A stretch of 64,000 nucleotides of DNA from Apostichopus japonicus (Eukaryota > Echinodermata > Holothuroidea > Aspidochirotida > Stichopodidae), in NCBI RefSeq assembly GCF_037975245.1, contig NC_092576.1:4913501-4977500 (forward strand). Reading direction: 5' to 3'. The translations under genes were made by a program, and so were the position numbers. The notes under the pieces are model-generated. The model had not been told where the DNA came from, ran no database searches, and saw only the letters and a list, made by a program, of their open reading frames with translations. Shown piece after piece: positions 63,322 to 64,000 of the stretch (position 1 is its first letter; every line of letters begins with the position of its first letter).

Positions 63322-64000
63322 TTATGATGTAATTGCTTTATAGTACACCACGTTTGGATTCTCTATGTTTATCTCGATGTCGTCGTTATTATTGGACGGT
63401 TCAAGGTCATAATACTTATGATTGTCACTCGATACTGTGATATCTTCTGTAAAACAATCAGCTGTAAAAATTTGAGCTGATGGACCCGGTGGATGTATTC
63501 CATTGTTGATCGTGGAAACGTCTGTGCACGAACATCGTGACTTTATCCTGCCAATTAAAAATAAAAGAATGAGTCATTTCACGTCTGAAAAGGCTAGATA
63601 ACGTAAAGTCATAGGTAACTATGTAAAGGCGCAACGCCGTTTCTTCTTTTCTGTGCAACTATGAGAGCAATTTCATATATCAGAAAATCAAAGTCTATAT
63701 CCGATTTTTTAAAATTATGACTGGACACCTAAACTTCCCGTTTAGTAACACAATTATAACCACTAATTGCAGAAGCAGAGAGAGGAGAGAATTGGAAACC
63801 CACACAATGACTTACGGACTCACACACACACACACTTATACACGACACGTTTTTGCCCCTCCCTCAGTCATGGACTTCCTGGCACACCCGCCATTCGTTA
63901 CACCCCTCCCTGAATGTAGCTATACACAGGAAAATTAACCACGTCACTGTTGCAATGGCAATTGAAACATCTGTATCTGTTCCAACTGGCAAAGGAACTA
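63322..64000 (-). CDS. A6: A1-type receptor, tail exon only (partial at window end)
   Basis: Tail exon 63547-63322 is 226 nt, in the same frame and with the same acceptor as A1, A3 and psi-A5, and ends with the YYKAITS-type terminus. The intron 3 sequence continues to the window end and matches 2724-3185. The transmembrane, Ig2 and Ig1 exons should lie beyond the window, so I cannot tell whether the gene is intact. Confidence 0.65.

Overview
The window is AT-rich, intron-bearing animal DNA full of microsatellites and transposon remnants, most likely from a marine invertebrate. The receptor style and the Penelope-like and snRNA-headed repeats make an echinoderm such as a sea cucumber my best guess. 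That taxon is an inference with low confidence. There is no prokaryotic gene structure, no rRNA or tRNA gene and no CRISPR array. Every protein gene I can support lies on the minus strand.

The content is a tandem cluster of small single-pass cell-surface receptors. Each gene has four coding exons: (1) signal peptide plus membrane-distal Ig domain (Ig1), (2) a second Ig domain (Ig2) with the motif GSRPPASLTWVVN, (3) a stalk and transmembrane helix, (4) a tyrosine-containing cytoplasmic tail. Intron phases are 1, 1, 2 in every gene. I name three intact types A1, A2 and B, and a decayed type psi-C.

The cluster is built from three diverged copies of one repeat unit in the order A1-type, A2-type, psi-C, B-type. 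Unit 1 is about 2.28-29.84 kb: A1 2498-7301, A2 14110-17643, psi-C 17.74-18.87 kb, B1 23502-27586. Unit 2 is about 29.84-49.68 kb: A3 30047-34872, A4 38063-41530, psi-C, and truncated B2. Unit 3 is about 49.68-63.11 kb: chimeric psi-A5, psi-C, and B3 broken by a transposon. A fourth unit begins with the tail exon of A6 near 63.3 kb. A remnant of an older unit (psi-A0) lies at 0.2-0.4 kb. Open, splice-consistent models can be written for A1 (331 aa), A2 (352 aa), A4 (352 aa) and B1 (360 aa). A3 is intact except for a 1-base frameshift in its transmembrane exon.

Between and within the genes are a U2 snRNA-headed SINE-like insertion (two copies), Penelope-like element (PLE) fragments (a GIY-YIG domain at 10.2-11.1 kb and degenerate reverse transcriptase in each unit), a 0.7-kb terminal-inverted-repeat DNA element with a visible empty site, and a second TIR element that hit the Ig1 exon of two B copies. 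There are also a 196-bp fold-back insertion, intronic mini-satellites, and an 833-bp pure pentamer array directly upstream of a 3' splice site.

The most interesting biology is a candidate diversifying immune-type receptor family. The C-to-E-strand part of Ig1 is hypervariable between otherwise similar copies. A1 and A3 have identical Ig1 proteins but about 19 differences in Ig2. Several of those differences match the neighbouring psi-C remnants, which suggests gene conversion from pseudogenes. Unequal recombination and transposons are visibly deleting and fusing copies. Function, expression and species cannot be shown from the sequence alone.
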